The notes under the pieces were generated by a model. That model was given only the letters and a program-made list of their open reading frames with translations, was not told the DNA's origin and made no database searches. From positions 1 to 51,330 of the forward strand of contig VKHC01000002.1 in NCBI GenBank assembly GCA_015143735.1: a stretch of 51,330 nt of DNA, given 5' to 3'. This DNA comes from Synura sp. LO234KE (taxonomy: Eukaryota; Sar; Synurophyceae; Synurales; Mallomonadaceae). This document shows positions 1 to 12,084 of the stretch, in pieces. Numbering within the stretch: the first letter of the stretch is position 1; every line of letters starts with the position of its first letter. Both the position numbers and the translations under genes were made by a program.

Positions 1-1029
1 TCAGTGAGTTTAGGTTAAGGCCGAACTCAACTAATTAAGAGTTTTAAGTCCTACACCGGCCATATTCCATATTCAAAACGTTTTGGGAGTGTGAGTTCGA
101 CACATGTGTGACGTGCTAGTGAGTTCCACTCTGATGGAGGGAGCTACCTAAAGCTTCTGGTCGATGTGGTTTCAAGGTCGAGATAACAGTACTACTGGAG
201 GGCTGATACAACAGGAGGCGAGGAATCTGTTCTAATAAGAGACGGATAATTATTCTAAATTAAGTTACCTTCAAGATTTTCTTGCTTGAGTGAGATATGA
301 AGTTGGTCACAAATTTCCCAATCGTTTTGTAGATGGAATGTAGTTTTAAGGCGAACTTGGCCAAAATAAAATAATTAGAGATTAATATAAAACCCAGACA
401 GATTTACCATTTGAATTACTTACCTGATTTGGAGCTATAATCGTCAAGATGCATTTATTGGGGCAAGGCCAAATTTTCCAGCTTTTCCTCTGTGAGGCAA
501 TTTTCAAAATAATTCGCGGAATAAGTTTGAATGGCAGTTGAAATTTATACCTCCAAGGAAGCTTTGAAAGCTATCTCTTCGTTTTTCTTGCGATGTAAAA
601 ATGCAATCTCTGCTTGAATTCGTCATTTTAAAATTCGGAAACTCAAACTTGTTGTATTTCGCAGTTTCTGATCTGGGAGATTAGTGTGTACATTTTACTT
701 GAGCTGAAATGACTTGTTTTACCTGCAATCACTGCTTATTTCTTGAGATATCCTGCTTCTGCTATTTATGTTACACTTATAAATTGACCTGAATTCCAAC
801 GTTTATCACGTTGGGAAGACAGCACGTCATGGATACGCCACGGACTAACGCAATTGATTAGAATACTTTGGTTGAAAACATCTTTGCTGTTCAGACATTT
901 GTCGCCTCATTCAAGACAAAATCTGCATATCTTCCCATCGTAACTAACTGTAGTCAACTGCATTTGAGAGAAGTTAGAACATCAGAAACTGTTTCTGATT
1001 GGTTGTGGAATAGATGTTGGTAGCGTTTA
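1..1029. other. AT-rich stretch without a gene
   Basis: No open frame of useful length, splice-joined series or recognisable repeat is visible in this AT-rich kilobase. I see no structured RNA or tRNA-like B-box in it. Confidence 0.5.
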
Positions 1030-1190
1030 GTGTTCGACAGAAGTCGTCCAATAAGCAAAAATTATACCTACGCGCGCTTTTTCAGAGCTGAACTGTGTTG
1101 GAGGAATAGCTGGGGCACAATATATACATTTACAGGCAAGTATAACAGCTGTGAAATGGAAAGCTTTATTATCGATCGCATGGTGCCTTC

Positions 1191-1622
1191 GTGGAAGAGC
1201 ACGAATCAGTGTGTCTAAAGAAGATAATCTTTGAGGAAAGGACTTTCTTCGACGGGGAGAGTAGAGATGACCTCACATCTGACTCGGCAGCTGCCCGAGA
1301 AACATCGCTTGAATGTTCTGCAGCTATTGGTCAAGGCTGGGACGACTATCCCGGTACTCTTACTCGGGTGAACGAGGCGGAGGGATCATCGCGCCACTGT
1401 GGGAAAGGTATCGCTGTAAGTATTCAACTATCCAGAACCAGAGAGCCAAAATATCATTCTAAGACGCCTGGTGAGCAGGGAGTGGATCTGCAACCGATAT
1501 TTGAAGAAGTCGTTGAACGAAGCTCCGATGTCGGGACCCACGGAGAGATCTCGTGGTCACGAGTTCCCTACGAGGTGTCAGAATTCATCAGTGGCAATGC
1601 TGCTGAGATGTTGGGATCATGA
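1191..1622 (+). other. Unassigned open frame, 143 codons
   Basis: This is the longest open frame in the first 2 kb. It begins where base composition changes from AT-rich to balanced. The hypothetical product is hydrophilic and acidic, with no signal peptide, membrane segment or motif I recognise. The next 550 bases hold no continuation in the same frame. It could be an exon, a relic of a mobile element or chance, and nothing in the sequence decides between these. Confidence 0.15.
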
Positions 1623-2177
1623 CATGCGGTCGTGAAGCGAGCCATTTCTTCCCTGTTGTCAGAGTACGGGAGTCACGAAGTTCAGATAAGCTAACTTTAG
1701 ATGTTAGCATTGGAGCGAGACAAATCCAAGACGAATAGATTAGCGATAAGCCTTTAACGACATTTTGGGGGGCGTCTTACGCGATAACTAACGAACGACG
1801 CCAAGAGAGGGCAAGTTCGGCAGATCTTGGTGAAGAGAGTATATTGTCTGTGCCAGCGCTAGACTGGGCGGTGCACAGCGCTGAGTAGACAGACTTTGGA
1901 GGCGACGGCGCAGCGCTGCAGTTCCAAGCTAGAATCTTGTGCCCTAGATCTATGACGACACATCGGCAGGTGTTGGAGACGGCGATTTAACGCGGCGGGA
2001 GCTCATTTTTTTAGCACCTAGAGGAGTTGACGGGACGGCAGTGCAGGTACTAGACGAGGTACCCGACAGCCTGCTGCGACACCGAGTGGTTCAGTGAGCG
2101 GATAGAGGGGCTTCGCCTATGGCCGAGGATTTACCCATAGTGCGGGCAAGCTCAGGGGCTCGGGAGCTGTAGAATCG

Positions 2178-3587
2178 TTGACGTGCATGGATCGTTGGCC
2201 TGCGGAGGGCCTTGATGAGATTCGGCGTCTAGGAGTCAATATGGAGATCTGTTGCAAATTGCTACGATTCCATCATGGAGGCTCAGGGAAGGGAGACCTA
2301 CAGCTTGCGCTGGACGAAGAGTTTTTGCGAGTACATCTTTCGAAGAAGAGCATTATTCAGTGTGATGACAGGCTACCGGTATCTGCCGGCGATGTAGACG
2401 GTCTGGTTGGAAGGAGGGTTAGGTCTTGCATGAAGCTGTATCGCACGAGTTTTCTTCTAGTAGTTTCTTGTCGGGCGTGGGCAATGAAGACTGCTAATTT
2501 ATTGAAGAAAGGAAAAATTTAAGACTACACCCCACGTGAGTTTCAAAGCGACTGAGTTTTGCAAGGTGAATCTTAATGTTGAGATCGGGTAGACAAGGAA
2601 GACAGCCTACGGTGAGAGGACTGCATGTATACTTCGTTGAATGTAGCAGCGAAGAGAGATTTCTTGTTTTGATTGACCGCATCGTGGTACTGACGTTTGA
2701 AGAGTCGGGAGGGGAGATCAGTGAGTTCATCGGAGATGATTCGGTATCGTGTGAATTGAAATGCTTGGATCTGCCTCCGGTGGTGAGTACTCCCGGAGAA
2801 CTGTTGGTCAGGAGTGGAAGGCGCTAAGAACATCGACATGTCGGGGTCACCTTCCTGCGCAAGGTCTGTGTCTCGTAACCAAGCCCTGGGAAAATTCAGC
2901 GGGGTCAGAGGGTTTGCTGCAGGCCCCGCCTGGGTCTCTGGATTTGCAGTTCGCTTACGATACCGACCCGTTTGTGCAATCGAAAGTAGAGTTCTGCTTC
3001 ATCTTTCGAAGGGATGTCATAGAGCGCGTTAATGTCGGACAACTTGCAAGTGGGTACGGCAAAGCCTGGGGAGAAGGATTTCTAACTCAGTTCAGGGGTA
3101 ATCCGGCAAGTGTTACAATTGATGGAGAAGGCGGCGTGATAAAAGACGTGTTGGAGGAGACGGCGCTGGTATCCAAGGATGAGGACCGTGCTGGGCTCGT
3201 CCGGTTTCTATCAGACAATTTCCGCGCCCGGGTCTGCTAATATTTCGTGGGGAAAAAATGAAGCCATCAGGTACATTGCATTTCGTGGTGAAACTGCAGT
3301 TGAGACGTATGTTCCTTGTGGTTCGATGTTTGATCCTGAAGGTGGTACTGCGGTGGCTGTCATAACTGGCAACGTAGCGGGTCAAGACATCTGTATTGAG
3401 AGCTACTCGCGAGGACGATAGTTGGGCGGAGACAGATGCTGTGAGGGTACCGGTTTATCCAAGCAGCAGGAGGTATCGAGTTTCGGGACCATCAAGTGTC
3501 AGTAAGATTCACGCAAGAGGGCACCCGGTTCCAGTCAATAAGGGTTCCTGTCGGTCACAGGCGTTCTTTGTGAGTGAGGTACATTAG
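2178..3587 (+). pseudogene. Series of overlapping, frame-shifted open frames, unknown origin
   Basis: Plus-strand open frames at 2178-2522, 2576-2827, 2761-3240, 3179-3421 and 3396-3587 follow one another. From the second to the fifth, each overlaps the next by 26-67 bases in a different frame. The G-rich sense strand and the lack of stops within each block look like one former coding region broken by frameshifts, near 2790, 3210 and 3410. Short unrecognised introns are the alternative. No domain, catalytic motif or membrane segment was recognised, so the function and the host or mobile-element origin are unknown. A 33-bp tandem repeat lies at its 3' end. Confidence 0.3.
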
Positions 3588-3637
3588 AAGCAGGCGTTCT
3601 TTATGAGTGAGGTACATTAGAAGCAGGCGTTCTTTGT
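3558..3637 (+). repeat. 33-bp tandem repeat, about 2.4 copies
   Basis: Two full units (3558-3590 and 3591-3623, differing at one base) are followed by a 14-base partial copy. The unit length is 11 codons, and each full unit carries an in-frame stop in the frame that runs into it from upstream. The duplication therefore probably arose after the frame stopped being coding. Confidence 0.9.
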
Positions 3638-4148
3638 CGTGTCAAAGTATATGACCCCAGTGGTTCGGTTGGCTGTCGTTCTAAAACAGGTCGGAGAAAC
3701 CAGATTTGTCTCAATATTAGAAGCTGGTAGCGGTGTCACCTGCGCTCTTGAAGAGGGCTTAGATAACACGGATCTAGAGGCTTTTCGGTGAATTCGAGGT
3801 AAAACTACTCAAATGCCGCGTAGTAGTTACTGGATAAGATTTGGCGCTGTCGCGCAAAACGTTTCTTTTAACACTGTTGGTATATGAATACGACGAAGGG
3901 GATCTGGTTGGCAACTAGACTCCCTCGGCACCGAGTGCTCTCACTCGGTTCCACCTACTCGGTTACGGGACCAGCCTCTTTGATTTCTTGCACAGTTATT
4001 CCCTGTAGTGACAGATGCTTCACCCACTACTTATCTTTCTTTGATTGTGTAATTAACTATCATTTTTTCTGCACGGAGGAATTACAGAAAACAATATAAG
4101 CCTTGGAAGCTTCTGGAGGGAAGAAAACTCATTCTCATTCATCTCGTT
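3638..4148. other. No gene seen
   Basis: Short open frames only, including one of 71 codons at 3884-4099 with no recognisable feature. The 3' flank of the minus-strand glycosyltransferase gene begins at its end. Confidence 0.4.
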
Positions 4149-5521
4149 TCAGGCGCGTCTGAAAATCTGGTCATGTACACCTCTCTTTCTCGTTATTGCA
4201 CGAAGAACAAGCGGAGCCACGCTGTCATTGCGAATATCAATAACGTGTTCCTCGTTTCCCGCCCCTCCTCGGTTGAACTTGTAACGGCTGATGACGTCCC
4301 GCCAATCATCTCGGAGCCGCCACATGTTGTAATATATCATTCGATACTTCTTCTTGGTTGCGCTTCCCTTCGGCAACCGGCAATGTGCGACCACTGCATC
4401 GCGGATATTGTGCCTCACCTGACGGGAAGCCTGAAAGATAGAGTAACAAAATAGGACATGCAGCTATTAAATTGCCATCGGTAACAACTTGTGGAAGCTG
4501 CCCAAGCCTAAATTTGTGTGGAATTGAGACACTTTCAAACTCACCTCTTTGGCTCCATCAAACTTCAGTGGGAGCGTGTGACACTTCCGAATGTACTTTG
4601 AATGTTCCAGAAGAACAATTTTATGATTTACTCCATACCTAAATATGTATCCGTAATCTGGTTTCGTATTATTGCCAACATTCATTTTCTTGCTTCGCCA
4701 TGTAACATTCCAAACTTTCAATTGATCATTTACGGCTATTTGGTCATCTGATTGTAAGAACGTTCTCGCAAGCGAAGACTTGTTCACAAGGGTCGAGGAA
4801 GTTCCATCAACTCCTGATTTCATTCGATTATATATTTCATTCACAAAATTTATTGAAAATTTTTCTTTCCGAATGTAGAAAAAGCCCATGCAAACACAAG
4901 CACCCCACTCTCGAAACAATGGCCATGGCCACCAAGATCTCGACGCCACTATAGCTGCATTATGAATGGTGATATCGTCAAGTGGATTTTTGAGCCACAG
5001 GGCATCTGAATCACTAAACACAATATCAGATTTGTGAAGAAAAGACTGAAGAACTTCAATTCGCTTGAACCAGAGCGACGCCAATTCCCCAGGGGAAGCG
5101 TCGGATGAGTGTAAGTTAGTCTTCTCGTTCACAATTACCAGAGAGCATTTAAGTCCAGTAAGCTGATACAAATCAACTTCCGCTCTTGAGTCTATGCAGA
5201 TTATTTCCAATCTAGAAAAGGACCCACACGCATCATAATAATATAACAACCAATTTACAAAAACATCCAAGTATTTAAAATCAATAAACATTAAAACCTT
5301 ATGCTCACGAACGGAGCCATCTATGTTATGAATCTCGCATTTATTATGGCTCTCGAATTGAATTTTCATATCTACACCCACAATAAAAATGAAAATAGAG
5401 AACGATGCTAGGGTAGAAACCATTAGGGCAATTGCCTCTGAATAAATTTCAAATCTGCAAACAAAAACCACCACCAGAGTACAAACAAAGTTGAGTATTA
5501 CGTTTTGTTAGATGTTTTCAT
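4149..5521 (-). CDS. GT77-like nucleotide-diphospho-sugar transferase, type II membrane protein
   Basis: I join three exons on the minus strand: 5521-5502, 5454-4545 and 4430-4149, giving about 403 residues. Introns of 47 and 114 nt have GT/AG ends and keep the frame. The tiny first exon encodes a short hydrophilic N-terminus, so residues about 15-36 become a signal anchor of the Golgi type II topology usual for glycosyltransferases. The catalytic domain carries a DxD-type motif (D155-S156-D157, in the context FSDSDALWLKNP), which in this fold binds the metal and nucleotide-sugar. That context matches the nucleotide-diphospho-sugar transferase family PF03407/GT77. Donor sugar and acceptor cannot be read from sequence; cell-wall or protein O-glycosylation is typical of relatives. 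If the third exon is not used, the second would run on to a stop at 4467, with a weaker C-terminus. It is divergent from the membrane-protein gene at 5793. Family call good, exon ends moderate. Confidence 0.75.
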
Positions 5522-5792
5522 AGTAACATGATGAGCTGTTTCGCATCCATTCAAATAATGCATAAATATACCATAGAACACATAAAATTAGCAAATAAAT
5601 TATATTTTCGAAACTTGCACGATTCAACTCGATTCGAAAGTTGTGACATGAGCCAAAAATCACAGAGTTGAACTTTTTTCGGAAATGTCGAGAATTCCGT
5701 GGATCGACGGGCGACCATGTGCACGGTGTTGTTTGGCACAACAATTGGTTTGAACACTGTCATTGGTCAAATCTTGAACCTTTAGAATCGCG
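5522..5792. promoter_or_regulatory. Shared intergenic (putative bidirectional promoter)
   Basis: This AT-rich 271-bp gap separates the divergent starts of the glycosyltransferase and the TPR-like membrane protein. It must contain both 5' UTRs and core promoters. No defined element can be assigned by eye. Confidence 0.45.
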
Positions 5793-8700
5793 ATGAAACT
5801 TGGTATTTTTGGTTTACTTTGTCCTGTGTTAGTTTTGTTGTGGGCTGATGGAGTTCCTACGTATAATTTTTTGTCTACGGATGAATCATACTTCAAAGAT
5901 ACGAGTATTTCTAATATAATACAACTGATAGCGGTGGACAGCGCCCTATTCGCGCAGCCGATTAAGGACCTAAAAGATGACGTATATCTTATTACAAATA
6001 TGATATTTCCTTAAGTCACTCTGAATTTTACGCAGGAAAATTATGCTAAAGTTGTCCAGTTACTTCAAAATAGTATTAGACAATGGTCTTTTATCGAGGC
6101 GCAGCTTCTTGAACCGAATGCAAATATTGGAATGGTATATAAATATTGATTTCTGTATATCATCTCTAATTTTTTTAGCAGCCGGAACTTTATACACCAT
6201 TACGACATCTCACCACAACTCTCGAAGTTTTGGCTAACGTACATTATCTACGACAAGAGTACGATTCAGCCATTAAACATTTAGAAAGAGCATGTCCCTT
6301 GATGGAATTGCTACCAATCGCTGCTTTCTCCTCGCGCGATAGTGTCGAGGAATCCGCTCATAATTGTTTTTTATTTCTACGAGAAGTTTACAACGCGCGA
6401 TTATCTGATCAAGAAAATAAAGCCGGTTTGGCTGGTGAATTATGCGAATCATGTAGCTGGGATTCAGATGAGAGTCTGAACATAAATCGTGATGTGGACA
6501 TCGAAAATAGGCTTGAAGAAATTCGTCGACCTTTGGTCAGTTTACGAGAAGAATTATGGAACACACAGTATTCTCAGAATAACCGCCGAGCTTTTTCAGA
6601 CGATTATGTGGATGATGGAGATCCAGCTGTAGTATCTACTCGTCGAAGGAGACGGTCCGCTAAACGCGCTGATGACGAGGACGAGGACGACGACGATGGC
6701 GTTCGTCCTCAAGCAGGACAGGCGAGGCGGAAAGAGAAGGATAATGCCCACGCGCATAAGCCGAGAGATGGTAAACAGAAATTTCGAGCGTTTGAACATG
6801 CTCCTCCCGTTTCCCCTGCCCTTGAAATCGAAAATGATGTGAAAATATTTAAGACGACGCGAAGCACCAGTCAAGACATGTACGTGGGCTTCTCGGAACT
6901 CGCCTACCCTCCGCCGCGTGACTCCTGTGGAAACATCGAAAATGATGACTTTGGAGACATCCCGGAGATGTACACGAGTAGAGACATGTTGATCAGTCTG
7001 GACCGCCTGGTGGAGGCCTTCGTGTTGAGGGGGGTGGCGGGGAAGTACGAGCTCGCTGCCGAAGCTCAAGCGCTACTCGATGGCCAACTGGTAGGTTTTC
7101 GTGCTCCTACTTGCTTAATATTGGTTGACGGCCTGCTCTGCGACCCGTCTTATTTCTAAATGATGTGCGAAACTGACGAACATCACTTTTGCATTATCTC
7201 GAGATTTTCATCGTAATATCCGTCCGTATTCGCGGCGTGGTTCCCGCTCGTGTAGTCCTCTGTCTTTGCGGGTACCGTTATGCAGTACCGCTCTTTGATG
7301 GTGAATGTGTAGGGTGGCATGGACCCCAAGGACGCGGACTGGCTGACCCAGGTCATATACGAATACACGGTGTTGCTCTGGAAGAGCACGAGGGAGAGCA
7401 TGGGCTTCATCCACGACGAGCTGGAAATAGCAGAGGCAGAGATTAAGGCGGCGTCCAAGGCCTATGGCGAGACAGATCTGGTGAGGGAGGAAGGGGCGGA
7501 TGTCAATCTGATGTCATATCCTTATGACTCGTGACTGATGGCAACGCGTATTCTCCTTCAGATCACTCCCCGTCTGGTGGCGCTCCGCTCCTTCGCGTCC
7601 GCTCTGTCGCCCCCGCAGCCAAATCAGGGGCAAAAATGCCAGTCCTCCGCCGTTGCCCGCCCTCCGAACACCAACGCCCCACTAACTTCTAGCGATACCT
7701 TCCCGAATAGCAAACATGAACTTGAAAAAAAAGGTAACAAACAACTAAAGAACGAAGCACTTTCGAAGTCTAGAAAAGAACGAAGGGACAAAGATGGGGA
7801 GGGGAGGCCCAGGAGCAAGCCCTCTGAGCAGTTAGAACGCGATGCCTCCAGTTCGCCGGAGAGCGAGGAGGCCGTGACGCAGGAGGACCCGCCGCCCTCG
7901 TCCATCCGCGCGGAGGACTTCGAGTCCGCCTCTTCTATATACGAGACAGCGGTGAGTCCTCATCTGTTTCTAGTTCTACCTGTCCATGCGCTGTGTCCCC
8001 TGTCATCCCTCCCTTCTGGGGTGCTCCCTCCGCCTCTCCCCAGTCTGGTAATTCGTCGGTGTCAAGTCACCCCCCCTCTACACTCCTTACTTGCAATTCC
8101 GCCAGAGCGCATACGCCGCCTCCCCGCCCCGGTCCGCGCTCCCCACAGTACGCGGAGACTCGGCGACCCTCGCCGCCGCCGCATTTCTTGTTGTCTTCGT
8201 CGCGGTGATGGCTGTGTTCTTGAATCTTCTTCACCCGGGCCAGAAGAGGAAATTGAAGGCCAGGTCCTCCAGGAAATATGTGCCGCTGACTCAGAGGATA
8301 GTGCTCTTGATATTGCCTGCGACACATCGGAAGTCAGGGATGGACGAGGATATAAGTTTTATTTCAGCATGTGCCATCCGCTTTCAATATATGAGTGATT
8401 CCATTGTCAATACTGTATATTCTTGGTTATTGAATTTTCGGGAGAACCTGTTGGCGGCGATGACATTCCTATCTTGGTCACGTCGGAGGGGCAATCACTC
8501 CCCCGTGGCCCATCCTGGTGCAGCCTCGAAGAGACAGACGGGGAGTCGGAGGCATGGAAAAGATCACACTAGAGTCGCATCTTTAGGCGGGGGCCATATG
8601 GTGGCCGCTGTCGTATCCAGTGGAGCTTCTGGCAGCCCTCCGGTCTCGCAGTCTCACGGTGGAGTTGGCTCGGACAGCTTCTCTGTCCGGCGACTAAGTA

Positions 8701-10804
8701 GCCGGAGATCGGATGATAATGTCCGCGGCGGACCTGAAGTCCATGCTAGTAGAGATTCCTCCTACTCCTCGTCCTCCGAAGATGAAGCAACCCCGACCAG
8801 CCCGAGAATCAAACAAGTCCGTCCAACTGCTAATATGACAGAAGTAAAGTCTCTCGCCCCCATCCTCTTGGCAGATAGCGGTCCTAAAAGTAAAACCGTG
8901 GATGTCCCCGTTCTGCATCAGAAAGGAAAGAGAACAGGCATGGTGGCGCCTACCGACGTCGCCTCGAGGGAACGGTCGGCGAGCAAAGGCGCGGTGAGCA
9001 GTGAGGACAGCGGACACACAGAAGGAGAGGAGGTCGAACAAGTGCCCGTCGTGGTGTTCGTTGAAGCTTCTGCGGAAAAGAACCGCGAGGCAGTCCTAGC
9101 CTCTGTTGTTGTAGAGCCCCTGCGGAAGGCCGCGGATGAATCGTCCCCCGGTCCCCCGTCTCCCTCCTCGACGAGTTCCGATTGGGGCGCCGAGCTTCCC
9201 CCCTGCAACGGCTGCCTGTCGGACTCGTCCAATCGCATAGGGAGTCAGAGCACCGAAAGGGAAGATGCGGCGCCAGAATATCTGTCGGCCGGACTAGATA
9301 ACTATCAACGCTATGGTGTCCCGGACCTTCCAGTGTGGGTACCTCCCTCTACGGAGCATTCCATATTTTCCGAAGATAGACCTGGTTGCGCTTCTCTTCC
9401 ACCACGCCGCGAGTATGTCCCCGCTCCTCCAGGCTTTTCACCATCTGATATTTCCGATGAAATTCCGATTGCGTCTGCGAATAGTCAAGGGTCAACAGCA
9501 GGAGCTATGGATTCCTCGGTGTCCTATTCGATGAATCCTACGATGCCCAGTCCCGCGCGGGCATACTCGAACATTGAGAAGATAAGCAATTACGTTAACA
9601 GCAAATCTAATGAATTGGCTCGAGGTGGAGGCGGGTCAACGCAAGCTCACGGTGACACCGCGGGGACTGCACATCCTAAGCAATCCCCTTCGCATTCCTT
9701 CTCCCCTTCTCCCTCTGCAGAATTTTCTCTCTCACCTTTGTCGCTGGCTTACGGATCTTCCATGTCCGGGATCGCTCTGCCCGCTCACGATCTCGCATTG
9801 CCGGGCTGTGTCACAGACCTCACCAACGCGTTCGATGACAGGAAACACCCTACCCTTCCGGCTCCGGCTGTCAGCACCACTCCGACTAATTGCATTGATT
9901 TACCCTCTGCAAGTAATTGGATGGACAGCTTTACCCACTCGTACCAGGCTACTTTAAATCCTAAAAGCAACTTTTCTCTCAACAAACATCCGACAGACTC
10001 GGTCGCCTCCGTCACTCCTAGGAGGACACTGCTCTACGAGGAAAGCCGTTTCGGTGGAAGGGACGAGCGCTCAGTTGCTCAGACTGTTGTCAATACTGGC
10101 ACCGGAAATATGTTTACAGAAGATACGCCTGCCTTAGACTACTGGACGACCTCATCGATGGGAAGTAATGGAGGCTGGAGCCAGAGCTTGGGTATCGACT
10201 CGTCTTGGATGGGGTCTGGTGTCACAACATTGACTCAATCCGTTGGGGATTACGGTGTTCCGATGTTAAACGTTTCATTCACTTTAATGTGTTTGGCACT
10301 GGCCGCCGAGGATACAACCACTATTCAGGTGAACTTATTTCATCCACAAGTATATTACTGCTGCAGTCCCTAACTCGGTTCCTCTCCTCCGCATGTTCCT
10401 GTTTTACTCTCACGTCGTCCCCTTTACAGGTATATTCGCCCATCTTTCCTGGGAGTAAAGTAGAGGCCACTGGGCTGGGATCAGACATCGGAGTCCTGGA
10501 GAGCGATCCACAGTGGTTGGAGAAATGGGGGCACTTGTCCCTCCGGCGATCATTGGCAGATGCGAGGTTATGGGGCGGGTCCGTTACGGTCACTCAACAT
10601 TCCCAAGTCACATTTCGAGGAATATACCGTTACGTGGCGCGGGATAAGTTGAAGAGAATATGGGTTGAGAACGGAGGCGACAGTTTGAGACGAAGAATTC
10701 CTTCATTTTTGGACTCTGTTGAAAGCATCCCCTCTGTCGAAATAGAAGACAGCGTGGTAAATCTGGATCCTGTTGTGAGCTTGAGTGGCAGTGGCTTGGC
10801 ATGA
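5793..10804 (+). CDS. Large single-pass membrane protein with TPR-like lumenal region and long Ser/Pro-rich tail
   Basis: Seven exons (5793-5981, 6036-6134, 6179-7090, 7313-7480, 7562-7951, 8106-10328, 10430-10804) join in phase 0 throughout, giving about 1451 residues. Residues 1-20 are a clear signal peptide. Residues about 60-155 form amphipathic helices with TPR character (an LANVHYLRQEYDSAIKHLER unit). A charged RRRRR/DEDEDDDD linker follows, then a second helical block near 345-450. A strongly hydrophobic, Ala/Val-rich segment near 606-628 is followed by KRK, as in a stop-transfer sequence, which predicts a type I topology. The remaining 820 residues are low-complexity Ser/Pro/Gly-rich, ending in a more ordered Trp-rich exon. 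I do not recognise the family. Weak points are the frame just after the membrane segment, where another frame also stays open to 8398, and a possible hidden intron near 8330-8360. Intron 2 ends in a NAGNAG acceptor. Confidence 0.7.
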
Positions 10805-12084
10805 GAGTGTTGCGCGAGCAGACCGACAAGATTTCTTGGCAAATGTTTTTGACGACAACGCCGTCTGCTGGAACATATTACCTGCTCTAGCTTGCGAAAT
10901 CAGAATTAATTGATTATTTTGTTTCCTTGGATTTGGATTTCGCGCATACTAAGGAAGTACAGCGCGCTCGCTCCCCAACCTATTTACATTTTAATACGAT
11001 TCTAAAATTATGGTAGTCGATTGAAGTCTCCTAAGGGAGACATTTGCGCTCATCCATTTTTATTGTGTTTGTTCTGCTTCCATGATCCTCATTGCCATAC
11101 TTCAGCCGGACGAATCGGTATTTGAACTATGGGATTAATTGGTGTAAATATTTTTTTGTTACATATTATTGGTTAAAATGTTGAATGTCGTATTCTTCGA
11201 AATCCGAGAACATGGGCAAAATTTAGAATCAGGCAATAGGAGTGCACGACATCAATCAGAATAAAAATCCTGTAGCACGACCAACAGTTTCATGATCACT
11301 TCCAACCACAATAAGATTATCATCACCACCAGTACATGTACTCTTCTAGCCACGTCTGGAGAACAAGTACGGAAAATCATTGCTGATTATTATCACTAGC
11401 AGTATTAGCTGCAAGCAAGGAAGAAATCGATATTAGGCAGTCCGGGCGGCTAGCTAGTGGTAGCGACATGGTGAGGAATTGACTACTAGTAGTAGCATCA
11501 AATGATTCGTTTGGGAGCAAGCGGAGGAGGACGAATAATTCGCCATGAACAAGAGCAAGAATTGCTGTTTGTTGAGAGAAAATCCTCTTCATTATAGAGC
11601 CAACAAAAAAACGTGTCAGTTCAGGTACTAGACGACTCCAGCCGACGACGAACTTCCACTCCCACAACATCAATAAGGAACTGAATACGATATTATCTCC
11701 CACTGGACTGGCACCATGATTGCTTTCAAGAGGTCATCGTACTAACTGGTAGTGACATGATGGTACGACCTTGTTCTTAATGGCGGCGGGAGCAAGAAAA
11801 TTAATCCAAACTACTTATAGAGATTGCAAACCAATAAGGGAGTAGTACCAACAGGATCTACAAGATTTGTTAACACACGAAGTTGTACATATGAGATATT
11901 AGTTATTCAGGGCCGATAATTGGAAAAACCGATAGAATACACCTGTCCTGTTGGTGTCCTGCGCTGGAATCTGAGAGTATTACCTGTTTAAATTTCGAGG
12001 ATATTAATATTGCAATGAACGCTCTGAAATATACACTTGTACTCGACGACACATCACTTATAACACGAAGTACAAATGCAGTTA
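10805..12084. other. Intergenic between convergent genes, no supported gene
   Basis: The region lies between the 3' ends of the membrane-protein and kinase genes and should hold both 3' UTRs and terminators. A 108-codon minus frame at 11377-11703 is the only sizeable one. It has no domain and sits in simple-sequence-like DNA rich in tagtag/ctagtgg words. I see no RNA gene. Confidence 0.5.

Noticed and set aside
6596-7069. 157-codon minus-strand frame
   Set aside because: It is antisense to exon 3 of the TPR-like membrane protein, which is supported by splice joins and domain layout.
7538-8398. Frame running through intron 5 of the membrane-protein gene
   Set aside because: Readable but lacks the membrane segment; the GT-AG splice to 8106 restores a signal-anchor-like helix with a KRK stop-transfer and a 741-codon exon. 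Retained only as a caution on the exact frame near 8200-8400.
11377-11703. 108-codon minus frame
   Set aside because: No domain, in simple-sequence-like DNA, no splice-linked neighbour; not called as a gene.
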